DNA of 64,000 nt from Rheum nobile. Its lineage: Eukaryota > Streptophyta > Magnoliopsida > Caryophyllales > Polygonaceae. The DNA is taken from contig WOAB01000226.1 in the NCBI GenBank assembly GCA_027886185.1, positions 3,472,001 to 3,536,000 of the forward strand. The letters are read 5' to 3'. Made by a program: the position numbers and the translations under genes. The notes under the pieces were generated by a model. That model saw only the letters and a list, made by a program, of their open reading frames with translations, searched no databases and was not told the origin of the DNA. The number at the start of each line of letters is the position of its first letter. Positions within the stretch are counted from its first letter, which is position 1. Below are positions 34,741-46,511 of the stretch, one piece after another.

Positions 34741-37627
34741 GGGTCTGTTCGATATGGCTGAGGCTTATTGGGGCTGAAGCTGAAGTAGGGGCTAAACTGG
34801 GCTGAAGCTGAAGCTGAGAATTTAAGCTGGGGGCTGAATTGAGCTGAGACTGAAGCTAAATCTAAGGACTGAAGCAATAATGTTTGTTCGGTATTATGAC
34901 TTATCCAGACTTCAATTTTTGTTGAAAATTACAAAAATACCCCTAATTTTGTTTTGTGAGGGTTATAATTTTAAGGGGTAAATTCTAGGGTTTATTTCTT
35001 TGATTTTTGCTGCCTCCAACAGTCTCTTCCTCCATGGCTCCATCTGCTGCCTCTTGCTTGTGGCTGACTTGAAGATTCTGGTGAGCACCTCCATAACAAT
35101 ATGAATTAAACAACATAACTCAAAGCTTGTTAAGAAATTAATCACATAATTTCCGTATGACAAGATACTCGATATAGATGAACAAATATAAATGACCCGA
35201 AAAAATTATTAGTTTCTCATAACACATATTCCAACGTTATTAAGGTCAACTAAGGGTTCATGGCACATACTTTGTAATGTCATTAATAGTCCAAATGAGT
35301 CCTAGATTCTCCAATCCCTTGGAAACAATCCCTAAGGATCACTGGACTGGTTATTGTGGAGTAACTACAAGTAGAACAAGGAATGGTACAACATTAGTGG
35401 AGTACTGGACAAATTTTGTACTATAGTAGCTAGTTTACTAAGCTGCATTGACAAGATTTGGGATATTACATGTAGGATTTATAGCCTATGCGGGATTCAA
35501 ACCCATATCGATGTGTACATCACATTATTCTACCATTTGAGCTAATAGGCTTTGTGTTAACCAATGAAGTAAAGATGTTTTATTGCTACTCAAAAACAAC
35601 CATTTCAAGTGCCTTTTAGTATAGCATTAATGATGAATCAGATAACCACAAAAAAAAAATCAAAACAACATTGAAGCGCATATACAACATTTCAATTGCC
35701 TTTTGAGTATAGCATTAGCGTGAATCAGATAACCATTCCTCTCACAAACACATTTCACCAAAACTAGAACAGAAGATGCCTAGAATCATAAATTCAGCGC
35801 ATGTCATGTTAGTTTTAAGCACGCAGATACGCCCAACAAAGAGAAAATTCAAGAAACAATAACAAATTGAAGGAACTACAGCCTATAGAACAACAACCTA
35901 CAAGACAACAACCTATAAATACTCCCTTAAGTGATTTACAGCTTCTAATTGCTATGCTATTCAGCCTGTCACTTTTAAACACACATCATTGCATAGAATA
36001 AAAAAACAACCAAAAAGCAATCTACAAATACCTCGTGATAGGAACACAAACCAGCCAAGGTGAAAGCAAGAACACCATTATCTCATAAGAAAGGAGAAGA
36101 TCCATGTGGTAATTGACCATTTGGCTTGATGCAATCTTCACTTCTAACATAGGTTCTTATATCAAGAACTTATGCCTAGATTTGGTAAAAGCAAGAAGAC
36201 TATTATCTCATAAGAAGATGAGCTGACTTTATTGTTACCCCAGGCAAAGCTAAGATATCTATAATTAAACAAGATTTTGCTACAATATATATTCTTAATT
36301 TGATATACATGTGCGCCATAAACAAGAAAACTGAGGTCCTGAACTTCTAGCACTTGCACAACACTACCTAAGGTTGTATTTGCATAAATGATTTCATGTT
36401 AGCCTTACATTTGCTTGTTGATTTGTTCTTTACTCACAATACAAACACATGTAAGGTTCTTTGCATATATCATACATATTGCTATCACATTCTATAGGAT
36501 GATCATACCATATATAACACACAGTTTCACCTACTACATTAAAAAGAATATTTCAGTACTCTGAAATCAAACCAAATTGTATATATACATTCATTAATTA
36601 CTAATAACCAACACCAGCAAAATAGGCATAACAATGAATAAAGGAACATATACAAGTTACTAGAGAAATGTGAAATGGAACATATACACCTTCTGGAATC
36701 TAGAATGGTGATCTTATAGTTATCAAATAAGCTATGGAATCATAAAAAAGAGGAACCTCAAAAGGTGAACAGCAGTGTTGAACATCAGAATATTTTCAAA
36801 GGATATGAAATCATAGAGGCAAACTCCATTTACAAGTGAACATCAATGTCACTACAAGCATCAATCATGGGGGATGTACTTCGAAATTTGGTTCTTATTA
36901 TAGAGGCAAACTCCATTTACAGAAGCCCAAAACCAGAACACCAAAACCAGAACATGCAGAAATCTTCTGAAACCCTATAATGTAATCCCCAGTACATGGA
37001 AAAGAGGAGAAGAGAGGGAGAAGATCTTACACTGGAAGACCCCGTTCAACTTCAAGTCCAAAACGATTTGAAACCCAGATCTGAAAAAGGGTACAATTGA
37101 TCTAAAAACCCTAGAAATAATTCGAAACCCAGATCTGAAAACAATGAAAGAAGAACGAGAAGGGAAAATGGAGGAGGATACGTACGGGGAGGAAGCTGTT
37201 GTCGTCGCGATGGGGAGGAGGGACCTTCTCGCCGGCTGTCGCAATTGTCGTCGCCGAGGATGCAACTGCTCGCGAGGGAGGGAGGGAGAGGAAAGCTTCT
37301 CGCCGGGGAGGGGGACCTTCTCGTCGGCTTTCGCCCGATCTCGCCGAAACTTGCCGAAGAGGAGATGCAAGGTTGAAGAAGATCGAGGGCTTCCACAAAA
37401 TATCGGGGGTAGTCGGGGCACTTCCAACATAAGCCTCGCCATATAAGACCCATAAGTTGGAGATCGAGGCTGATAGATTTGAGCAAATTTCAGTCCAAAT
37501 CAGCCATCTTCAGTCACCGATAAGCCTTGCCACACCAAACGCCATTTTAGGAGGAAGCTGAAGTGCGAGACTGATTTCTCCAGATAAACTCCGTAAGACC
37601 CCAAAATCAGCCATACCGAACGAGCCC
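34741..37627. mobile_element. 2.9-kb non-autonomous PIF/Harbinger-like element
   Basis: The terminal inverted repeats are gggtctgttcgatatggctga and, at the other end, the complement of gggctcgttcggtatggctga. The target duplication is tta (34738-34740, 37628-37630). Subterminal 'ctgaagctgaag' repeats follow the left end. Both the 3-bp TWA site and the GGGnCTGTTCG end are typical of PIF/Harbinger. No transposase or Myb-like frame was seen; the GC-rich open frames at 36975-37486 have no motif. Confidence 0.8.
35480..35562 (-). mobile_element. tRNA-derived SINE head
   Basis: On the minus strand it reads agcctattagctcaaatggta (A-box-like), then gggtttgaatcccgc (B-box-like), then ataggct, which pairs with the start as an acceptor stem. 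The middle does not form an anticodon arm. A second relative lies at 53853-53925. It is within the Harbinger-type element. Confidence 0.5.
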
Positions 37628-37630
37628 TTA

Positions 37631-37735
37631 ATGCACGGCCGTGCGGTTTTTTTCGTTGTTAAAAATAAATAAAATTATTCACTTCGAGAGCATCGCACGT
37701 CCCGTGCACTTGAGTGCACGGCATGCGTTTTCTTT
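37631..37735. repeat. GCACGGCC palindromic words, right of the Harbinger insertion
   Basis: gcacggccgtgcgg, cgcacgtcccgtgcac and gtgcacggcatgcg follow in a row and complete the array broken by the Harbinger-type insertion. Confidence 0.7.
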
Positions 37736-40120
37736 ATAAAAAAATGAATTTTCTTTCTTTTTCCTTTTCTTTTTTTTCCTTCTTTCTGCCTCCCTCCTCC
37801 TTTCTTTCTCCCCTCTGCTCTCTCCCATGCCGCCGCCCCCGATACCTGTTATCCATCTCACTATCTCTCTTTCTCACCACCACACTCGCCCCCCCCCCCC
37901 AACCCACTCACATTGGCGACTCAACAAAAGCACGAGCCCACCACCGAACCAACCAAGCTCGACCACGCCTCACCTCGCCGAGCCCAGATATGTCGGCGTC
38001 TCCCCACCAGACCACCGGCGACCCATCCACCATGCCCTCGCGTCCACAGCCGCGCCCACCGCCTCCGCTGCTGCCCTGACCCGTGGACCACCACCACACC
38101 CGCTGTTGCTCATCGACCTCAACCGCCTTTGCCCAATACCGCCGAACCACGCTGTTGTCCACCGAACCCTCTCGGACCCACACTTGGTTGCAACCACCAG
38201 ATTCGAGCCCAACAACTCCCAACCGAGCCACACTGGTGAGTCTGGTACTCAATTGTCTACTCTGAATTCGGTCTTGCTTTTAACTTTAAATATTTTGGGT
38301 TGATTTAGAGTACTCTTCTTTGCTAACTCACTTTGCATCATGATTATGTTAATCGGCTGATTCTATGCTTCTTTAATTTGATGATGCTATGCGTTTTGTT
38401 GTGATTGTTGCTACTTGCAATTATTTGGTAATTCGGTGACCATTGCACTAAGTAAAATTTTTGGTAGTGGTTGAATTTTACATGAATGGGGTTGTGCTAG
38501 TTGTTGAGTTTGCTTATATAATGTTGGGATTGTTGTATGCTGAATTAGTGATGATTAACAAGTCTATTGTAGGCATTGGATATATTCTTGAAATTGTGCT
38601 TAGGCTCGTTGTGAGCTGATTATGAGATTAATATATGCTTGAGCACGTTTTAAATTTTGTTTATGCCTACTAACTAGTAGAATATATAGTGTTGTTGTTG
38701 GGGTTTGCTTTGTATATGTTGTGTGTAGTGCTATTTGAGGACAGAAGCTGCTGAAATTTTCGTGCACTTGTACTCATTTTTTTCCAACCCCGGTTCTATA
38801 TGAAGACGCCTAAATGCCTAACAATTTGGTGAGTTTTCTTTTCTCTTTCTTTTATTTCTACATTTGGGACATTGTAAAGTTTAAGCTTGGGGGATGGATA
38901 TTTTCATGGTGTAGTTCTATTTGCATTTTAGTGATTTTTTATGTTTTTTTTATATTTATTTTTCATAACATTTCATGCATCATGCATTGCATTTTAGGTG
39001 TTTGATATGACTCTCATACTTTGCTTTGTTTGTTTATCTTGCATAAATTCCTCTTGAAATATTCCAGTTATTGATATTCTAATTGATTTTAAGCATGTTG
39101 ATGAGAATTTTTATATTTTCTAATGTTTGAGTTAGAATATGTATATAGTCATTTATTGAGACTAGTTAGGACTGAAATTCTAGACAAATAACCTATGAGC
39201 TTTTGAGCCTTAAGACTGCACATAACTGAGTCCTCTTTTTCTTTTCATGTGTGTGATTCTCGCTTTGATTGTTTTATCTCTAGAACTTGTGTTTAGAACT
39301 TATTTTGAGGCCACGTTTATGACTCTTATGCATGATATAAATATGATTGATGTATTATTTTTATTAGCCTATATTTCCCTTTACCACCCTTATATATTAT
39401 TCCTCTGCTTGAAGCCCATTGAGTCTAATCAGCCTATTTCTTTGGAAGCTCTACAAAAACATCCCGAGCCTAATGATTAACCTTTTACTCATCCCGGAAT
39501 TAGGATGATTTGTTTGTTTGTTTTTATGGTTGTAAGCCAAGCTTGGGGGAGTTATTTATTTGGTGTGTTTGTTGGAAGTGTTTTGGCTTTTGAAAAGGGA
39601 GAAAAAAAAAGAAGTCAAGAATAAAGGTATTTAGTTGAAAAGAATGGTACGAGAAAACCTCTAAGTTTGATGTTGTCTTAGTTAGTTCCTCTTTCCCGGA
39701 TTTAGCACCACATGGCCAAATTGTATCCCTATCTTTCTTTTTACCTGACACCATTACAACCTAATAAAAGTCATCTTGATTTATGTCATGTACAAGGTCC
39801 CTAGTGGTGGAGATTTAAGACACTGATGCAAGTTTATGGTAGATAAATTTTCAAAATTGAGATTTGAGCGAAACACTTTATCCCTAAACACATGCGTGAG
39901 AGTGATTCATATTCTTTTTCCTAAGTGAGGTCTAGAGTAGATGAACTAACTTGTCTCTTTAATGATTATTTGCATGCCTTTGATGATTACATTGTTAAAT
40001 ATTTAAGTTTTCATGGATTTGTTTGGATATTAATTAGGTAGAGACAACCTTTGTATTTCTTGTGAAATTTTGAACTACGTTCTTGCTTGTCCTCAAGCAA
40101 GGTTTAAGCTTGGGAGAATT
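37736..40120. other. non-coding 3' internal region of the Athila-like element
   Basis: It begins with a pyrimidine tract and a Pro/His/Thr-rich GC block (37800-38250) whose open frames overlap on all strands and show no conserved motif. From 38300 on it is AT-rich with no frame of note. The end (cctcaagcaaggtttaagct, then tgggagaat) contains the likely polypurine tract. Confidence 0.55.
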
Positions 40121-41819
40121 TGATAACACTTATTTTATACATATTTTAGGAATCTAATTTCATATTAGATTAGGTCATTTTCATGTATATTTTATACTTT
40201 TATAATTAATTTTGATATATTTTTACATTCGGAGTCTACACTCGTGCTTTTATATTTTTCAGGCATTTTAGGTCTATTTTAATGGAAGATACAAGACTTT
40301 TGACATCGGAATTAAATATGTGCCCTTATGGAAAAAAATACTACTAACTTGGCAGCAAAACATGGCCCAAGTACAAAACCAGCATGAAGATTGGCCAAGG
40401 CCCAAATTGTGCAGATGTCAACTCTCAGCGAGGGTTTTGGGCCTATTGGCCCTTTAAGAATTTTCAATTAATAAAATAAACCCCTACTAGTTTTTAAGAG
40501 TTTAAGAGATAGGGGGTAGGAGGTAGGGGATAGGGTTTAGGGAGAGAGATTCATTTTTATTAAGGGTCCATTAGTTTAAAAAAAGGTTTGTCAAATGGTT
40601 ATTTACTTAACTCATCGACTCTCGGCTACATGAGTGCATGCATATGAAATGGGCTGATTTGGACCACGGCCCAAGTTACCAGCTCTCAGTTTGGAATTTC
40701 AAATGGGCCAGCGTGAATTTGACGGAGGGAGGCCACTGATTGCGAGGAGGGAGGATGATTTAGTTAAAGTGGGAGATTTAGCATTAAAAAGGAAGGTAGC
40801 TTTAGTTAGGTTTTAATTCTTGTTTTGCTTTTAGTTTTAGTTAGAGAGTTTGAACCGTCATACGGAGACAAGATATTAAAGAAGAGATTTTTATGCCTTT
40901 AACACTTTGAAGATTTTGGGTATTATTGTTCTAGCATTTGTCAACTTGAATTATTTCTATATTGAGATTAAGTTTTCTTATCTCCCATTTTTATTGAATA
41001 ATTCATATATGTTGTCGGTTAGTTAGTTTAAATCTATTGAATATGTCTTCAATTATGCTTGGCTAAATTCCTAATTCTAAGGTTTAGGTGATTTTGACGA
41101 TGTGTATGTAATTAGAATTATTTCTTTGCCTGAGTTGAAATAATATTTGATTCATTCTTAAATGCTTTATGTCCATATTAGCCTATGCGAAATGGATCCT
41201 ATTAGGTTTTGAGACTGAAATGTGATAACTTTAATAGGTAGTCAGGTAGGGTTTGAGACTGAAAGGTAATAACTTCTACTGAAATCTTAGGAATTGAACT
41301 TGAGTGTTATTTGTGTGACATCAACTTAATTACTCTTGAGAATTAATAGGCTATCATAGATGTTCTAGGTTTGAGTTGGATTAACGGAGCGCGACAGCGA
41401 GTGTTATTTCAGTTTATCCCTAGACTCTAAATGCGTTAAAGAGTTTGGATGAGATTAGCTCTGTGCAACAACGATTGTTAGTTTAGTCCAGTCACAATTA
41501 CTATGGTTTGAAAGGAGTTAGTAGATTACCTTAGATAGCTTACCTTCAAATAATTTAGACTAGATTCAGGTAAAGTGTTATTTTATTTACTGTTGCATCG
41601 TTACAATGATCCTTAACCTTAGACACATTTATCACATTAATTTTATCATATTTTATTTGCTATTATTTGTTAGCTTAATTATAGCTTTCCCTAATTTCAT
41701 ATCTTTCCGGCCTAGTTCACTGATAGTGTTTCGATTAATATTACATTGGTCTCTGTGGGATCGACACTTGACTATTACAACTGATCTCGTACACTTGTGG
41801 GTAGGTTTTAGCCACATCA
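40121..41819 (+). repeat. 3' LTR of the Athila-like element
   Basis: It starts TGATAACACT and ends CCACATCA. A purine-rich tract (gcttgggagaa) lies just before it. It aligns with 24444-25094 plus 32248-33294 of the 5' LTR, with scattered substitutions, and carries its own MITE (40429-40617). Confidence 0.9.
40429..40617 (-). mobile_element. 189-bp MITE in the 3' LTR, opposite orientation
   Basis: It is the reverse complement of the MITE at 24760-24952 with modest divergence. It is flanked by actctcag (40421-40428) and actctcgg (40618-40625), a 7/8 duplication. It must be an independent insertion, because both site and orientation differ from the other LTR. Confidence 0.75.
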
Positions 41820-41824
41820 AGGCC

Positions 41825-43494
41825 CACATCTTGCTTCATTTTTAGGGTGAACGTGTCCTAACTGCTTGCTACTTAACTAACAAGACTTCCTCCAAGCTGT
41901 TGCATGACCTCACACCATTTTAACTACTACATGGTAGATTTCCCAACTACAATCAAACATATTTGCACCTGTGGATGTTTTTGCTTCGCCTCCTATCTAC
42001 CCAGACAATATGTTGCCCTTCGCGACACAAAATACATCTTTCTTGCTAGGGAAAATAGGTTAGAGTCTCTTTGATCTTGAGACACAAGAAAGTTTTATCA
42101 GTCCAGACTTTTTTATTTCTATGAGCAGCATTTCCCATATAAGGCACCAACTCCTTCTCCAACATCTATTGTTTTAACTAAGCCATCACCTGCTAAATTG
42201 GTGATCTCCCTCCTATAGTTCATCCTGATCAAACTGTGTCTCCCTCATCAGATGATAGGGGGAATCCAATAGTCATTTCCCAAGTGACTCGCCATAGCAC
42301 CCATTCTCGCCACCCCTCAGCTCGGTTGCATGATTATATTTGTAAGGCCCGATGCCTTAGAAGCGTCATTCCATGCCAACCCGAAGACTTCCCAAGTGGT
42401 CATCCATCCTGGTACTACTCCCGCCCAACCCGGGAACTTCCCAGGATGTCACCCATCCTGGTACTACTCCCGCCCTAGCACGCTTAACTTCAGAGTTCTT
42501 TAACCCCACTTGAACCCTGAAAAGAAAGAGCTCTTGTTGACATGGGTATCACTCTAATCCATATAAAGGATTGCACATTTAAGGTGTTATAATTTTACAG
42601 CACTATGCGCGCCATAGACCCCCCTCATACTACTCTAATGCCCGCCTCCTTGTTTATATCATAGATACCTAATATCTTATCGTTGCATTTGTCTCATGTG
42701 CTAACTATTCCACTTTCTATGCTCGTTTTTTTCGTTGTTACTACAAGCTATCAACCAAGTAGGTTCTCTAGGGCCATGAAATATGATAAATGGAGAGAGG
42801 CCATGGTAGAAAAATCACAGACTTGGAACACAACAAGACTTGGACAGTCCGAGTAAACTTCAAGAAAGAAACCCATCGGCTGCAAATAGGTGTATTGGAT
42901 TAAATATTTCTCTGGCGGCAAAATTGAGCCGCACAAGGCATGTTTAGTTGTCATGGGCAATCACCAAGTTAAAGACATTGACTTGAATGAAACATTTTCT
43001 CCATTTGCAAAGATGGTCTATGTTTGATTTTTCTATATGTTGCTTCTATTAAAGGTTGGTAATTTCATGAGATGGATGCCCATAATGCCTTTCTTCAGGA
43101 CGATCTCGACAAAGAAGTATACGTAAAGCCTCCCTCGGGTTTCATCGTAGCATGTCTAGGCCAAGTCTGTTGCTTGCAGAAATCGTTATATGGTATTCGC
43201 CAAGCACCTAGGAATTGCTTCTTCAAACTTGTTCTTTTTGTAAGATTTTTCGATTTCAAAAACAATTATGAAGACTACTCGCTCTTTACTTTTGAACGAG
43301 TCGGACCACTCTACACGTTTTCATATACATCGATGACATGATTATCGTGCGTAATGATTCTCTTGCCATATGCAAATTCAACTCATACCTCTGTTCATCC
43401 CTCTACATGAAGGATTTGGGGCCTTCAAATTACTTTTTGGGTATTGAAAATGCTTGCCCTCCACAAGGATTGTATTTGAACCAAAGGAAGTACA
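41825..43494 (+). pseudogene. matrix copia relic, segment 2: integrase end to reverse transcriptase
   Basis: Directly after the Athila-like element the copia frame resumes (AHILLHF, stop in place of Trp, GERVLTACYLTNKTSSKLLH). After the 5S-bearing LTR insertion the RT domain reads KYDKWREAMVEKSQTW, NHQVKDIDLNETFSPFAKMV, MDAHNAFLQDDLDKEVYVKP, CCLQKSLYGIRQAPRN and the catalytic YIDDM at 43326-43340, then MKDLGPSNYFLGIENACPPQ and LNQRKYTL. Several frameshifts and stops show it is dead. It ends at KYTL, where the inverted-LTR element is inserted, and the next residues (DIVSEVGLL) appear at 47440. Confidence 0.85.
42341..42599 (-). mobile_element. Cassandra-type solo LTR with 5S rRNA-derived sequence
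   Basis: On the minus strand it starts TGTAAAATTATAACACC and ends GGGCCTTACA. Internally it carries 5S rRNA-like sequence: agaactctgaagttaagcgt, then agtagtaccaggatgggtga. The 3' part of the 5S segment is present twice (around 42361-42425 and 42430-42500), so the LTR has a tandem 5S duplication. Cassandra TRIM elements are the known plant elements with 5S RNA in their LTRs. I see no clear target duplication. Confidence 0.75.
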
Positions 43495-43764
43495 CTTTAT
43501 GATAGCTCCATAACTCCCTTGATGACGGCGCAGGACGAAGAGGACGCAATGAAGTTGCGCTCGGCTGGTCCGATGACAAGAGCCCGCGCCAGAGCCATGG
43601 AACGAGCCACACACTCCTTAGTCTCACGGGCTTACGCAAGTGATACAGGTTCATCTAGTCCTAAATGGGTCCTCCTCGTGACCTATGAAGGCTTAGGTGG
43701 GGCCTCGTCCTAATCGACCCCACCAAGAAGACGAAGACGACGAGTTTGCGGAAGCGGAGCAACA

Positions 43765-44000
43765 GTGAAGAACTCGGCCCAGAACTCGACCGAGTTCTGG
43801 ACCGAGTTGCTGCTACAGTGAAGAACTCGGCCCAGAACTCGACCGAGTTCTGGACCGAGTTGCTGCTACAGTGAAGAACTCGGCCCAGAACTCGACCGAG
43901 TTCTGGACCGAGTTGTCGGCGATTTTCCGTTGCTGCTCGAGTGCATTTACAGACAACAACTCGGCCCAGAACTCGGCCGAGTTCTGGACCGAGTCGCGGC
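43765..44000. repeat. palindromic array in the gypsy LTR (AACTCGGCC…GAGTT words)
   Basis: Four units, the first three ~53 bp, each with aactcggcccagaactcg followed by accgagttctggaccgagtt, so each unit folds on itself. The inverted LTR has three units (46985-47165). The array lies in the U3-like part of the LTR. Confidence 0.85.
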
Positions 44001-44429
44001 CCGCGTCAGCGTTTTCGCTTCGTCGTCTCTTCGTTTGCTGAACAATTTTAATATTATTTTATGTTATTTTTATTTGACCTATTTAAGCACTTGAAACCCT
44101 AGTTTGTATCTTTTACGTTGGATTTTAGTTTACAAGTTGAGTTCGCTCCTTAGAAGTTGAGTACGCTCCTTCCTTGAATCCTAACGTCAACCCTTCGATC
44201 TCCGGATCAACCTATCCCGTAGCTCGTCGCTTCGAGCAAATCATTCACCGTCTCTTCGGTACTCAAGGTCATCTCTTTGACCTCTTCGTCATCTCTTTGA
44301 CGCGTTAGAAAGGGTTATCTCTTTAACCCTAGGAAAGCCATCACTTTGGCTACGGAGGAGAAGATTCAACCTAGCTTGAGGAGTCAAGATCCTACATCGC
44401 GACATCGCCCAGGGGTTGTTCGCATCAAC

Positions 44430-44441
44430 TGGTATCAGAGC
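44430..44441 (+). other. primer-binding site (initiator tRNA-Met type)
   Basis: tggtatcagagc starts 2 bp after the LTR end and is the standard plant iMet primer site. Its reverse complement occurs at 48130-48141 in the second inverted-LTR element. Confidence 0.85.
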
Positions 44442-45356
44442 CTTTTCCAAGCTAAGTTTATTCTTCTCTCTTTTGTGATTCTTGAAATTCTTCCGCTAGC
44501 AAACCCTAGAATTTTTTTTCTACCACCACCACCATTCGCAACCACCGCCGATCCCCACCACCACCGTTCGCCACCACCGCCGATCCCCACCACCAACGTC
44601 AAACACCACCACCACCATCCGCCGCCGCCTCCTTCACCTTCACGACCAAACCCTAATTTCATCTAGGTTTTGTTTACTTGTTCCCCACTCCTACAATATA
44701 CCCTCTAGCAATTCTTGTTTCCTTTGATTGCATATTTGTTTCCTTGTTCTTGTTGATCTCGTCTTGCTTCATCTTTGGTTTAATTGCTAGATTAGTTGTT
44801 GATTTCTTCCCTGCTAGTTGCTTGTCTCTTCTTTCTTTTCCTGCACTCGCTTTGTGTGGTTCTTTCTTGTTTGATTCGCAATCATATCAAGTCACAAAAA
44901 AAAGGAAAAAAAAAAAGTTTGACCGTACAAAAATCGAAAACAAACATACTATTCTCACCTTCCATCAATCAAACAAAGGGTTGGGAAGACGGAAGCCTTC
45001 AAAAATTAGGCAGAGAACGCACCATACGGTCATACTCCATCTTCTCATCTTCCATGTCTCTATGCAACTCGGAGTAAAAAACGGGCAATTAGAAATTTTC
45101 AGCTCTCTTGTGATTAACCCTGAGAAACTTGATTTGATTTGCTTGCACTTGGAAACTTGTGTGTTGTTTGGGATTTGAATTGCTAGCTCTTGTTTTCTTG
45201 CCTTACGTTCAAGCCTCTCCCTCCTCACGAGCAACCCAAATTAGTACGTCCTGCGGAAAATTTCTTGGGTCACTTTTGAGACAAGGACTTGGCTTGGACT
45301 TGTTTCTTTTGCTTGGTGCAACTTACTTCTTGTGGTGTATGCTGCGTATAGGTTCT
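44442..45356 (+). other. leader between primer site and gag
   Basis: His/Pro-codon-like CCACCACC repeats (44515-44660) and a T-rich stretch precede gag. No conserved protein is seen; this looks like the untranslated leader of the gypsy element. Confidence 0.5.
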
Positions 45357-46511
45357 ATGGACGTGCCGACCACACGCACCTCTCGTTCTACGGGCCACCG
45401 CAGCCCTGGACCCATCGTCGAGGACTCCACGTCGGACCATATCGACTCCCTTCACGCTGAGATTGACAACTTGCACGCTTCAAATGTTGAGCAAGCTGCT
45501 GAACTCGCTCACCTTCGTCGGGCCTTGAGCACCTTGACGCTGCCCACCGTTGATCCCTTGCTGAATCCTACGGCCTCCACAAGCCAGCCACGAGACCGCA
45601 AGGGGAAGGGTGTTTTGTCTACTCCGCAGGATCGCCTTCGTTCGCAAATTGCAGGATACCCCACCAGGCGTGGCGACTCCCACGTCCGGTACAACCCCAC
45701 CTTTGCTCAGGGGGAGGACGATTACACGTCGGATCGCTCACGTCGTAGTGTTCACGTTTCCAAGGATCCCCTCCCGTATGTCAACACTAAGAACCGACGG
45801 ACCCGAGGTCGGCAACACGACCGGTATGACGATTCCGAGTCCGAGCGTGATGATGATGCTGATGATCGTAGCTCCGACCATTCCCGGGACAACCTTGATG
45901 ATCACGAGGCATATGAGATGGAACGCCACGAGGAGTTGTGCCCTACGCGACGCGGCTACCGCCGCCACTCACGAGACCGGCGTCGCCCGAGTCCCGGTCG
46001 GCAGGGCCCACGGCGCCCTGACATTAAGGTAAAACTCCCTACCTTTTCTGGTGAATTTGATCCTCTTAAATTTCTTGATTGGCAGCAGTCTATGGAGTAT
46101 GTTTTGAACCACTACCAATACCCGGATGAGGAACGGGTTGCTACCGCCGCTCTACACTTCGACGACGCCGCCAAGGCCTGGTGGCATCGCTTCTGCGCTG
46201 ACCGTGTGCATTACCGTGAGCCTCCAATCACTTCTTGGCGCCAGCTTATGCGGATCATGAGGAAGAAGTATGTCCCCGAGGACTTTACTTCCGAAATGCG
46301 CCTTAAGATACAACTCGCTTCTCAAGGTAACCGCTCTCCCATTGACTTCTATGCTGAACTTGAAGAGTTGTCCCATAAGGCAGGTATCCATCACACCGAC
46401 GAGGACTTTCGAAGTATGTTCCTTCGTGGCCTGCATGAGCCCATTCGCAACCAACTCAGGGTGCTTAATATTCCGGATCTCCAAAAGTGCGCTCATTATG
46501 TCGCGATGTAG
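45357..46511 (+). CDS. Ty3/gypsy gag, truncated
   Basis: A 384-residue frame from MDVPTTRTSRS. Residues ~20-55 form a short heptad region (DHIDSLHAEIDNLHASNVEQ). Residues ~150-215 are very rich in Arg, Asp and Ser. Residues ~222-384 are a Retrotrans_gag domain (KVKLPTFSGEFDPLKFLDW, AALHFDDAAKAWWHRFC, DFYAELEELSHKAG, FLRGLHEPIRNQL). The frame ends at HYVAM-TAG, where homologues have Gln, and the zinc knuckle and pol are missing because the inverted LTR follows. An upstream in-frame extension to 45159 is open but leader-like. Confidence 0.8.
   Translation: MDVPTTRTSRSTGHRSPGPIVEDSTSDHIDSLHAEIDNLHASNVEQAAELAHLRRALSTLTLPTVDPLLNPTASTSQPRDRKGKGVLSTPQDRLRSQIAGYPTRRGDSHVRYNPTFAQGEDDYTSDRSRRSVHVSKDPLPYVNTKNRRTRGRQHDRYDDSESERDDDADDRSSDHSRDNLDDHEAYEMERHEELCPTRRGYRRHSRDRRRPSPGRQGPRRPDIKVKLPTFSGEFDPLKFLDWQQSMEYVLNHYQYPDEERVATAALHFDDAAKAWWHRFCADRVHYREPPITSWRQLMRIMRKKYVPEDFTSEMRLKIQLASQGNRSPIDFYAELEELSHKAGIHHTDEDFRSMFLRGLHEPIRNQLRVLNIPDLQKCAHYVAM

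Larger units (their letters stand above)
24444..41819 (+). mobile_element. Athila-like non-autonomous LTR retrotransposon, 17.4 kb with nested insertions
   Basis: The 5' LTR starts TGATAACACC at 24444 and, interrupted by insertions, ends CATATCA at 33294. The 3' LTR is 40121-41819 (1,699 bp). The target duplication aggcc is exact (24439-24443, 41820-41824) and separates two halves of a copia reading frame. A primer-binding site complementary to tRNA-Asp follows the 5' LTR. Internal coding is only a short gag with zinc knuckle and the very end of pol; protease, RT and integrase are absent, so it is non-autonomous. Nested inside: two MITEs, a 7.1-kb gene-fragment insertion with its own solo LTR, and a Harbinger element. 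Confidence 0.9.

Noticed and set aside
36975..37486. Overlapping GC-rich frames near the right end of the Harbinger-type element
   Set aside because: Open on both strands, low complexity, no transposase or Myb motif.
37714..38303. Pro/His/Thr-rich frames
   Set aside because: Compositional artefact of a C-rich block in a non-coding retrotransposon region; three frames and the opposite strand are all open.
42361..42500. A genuine 5S rRNA gene
   Set aside because: Only part of 5S is present, it is duplicated in part, and it lies within TG…CA LTR-like ends.
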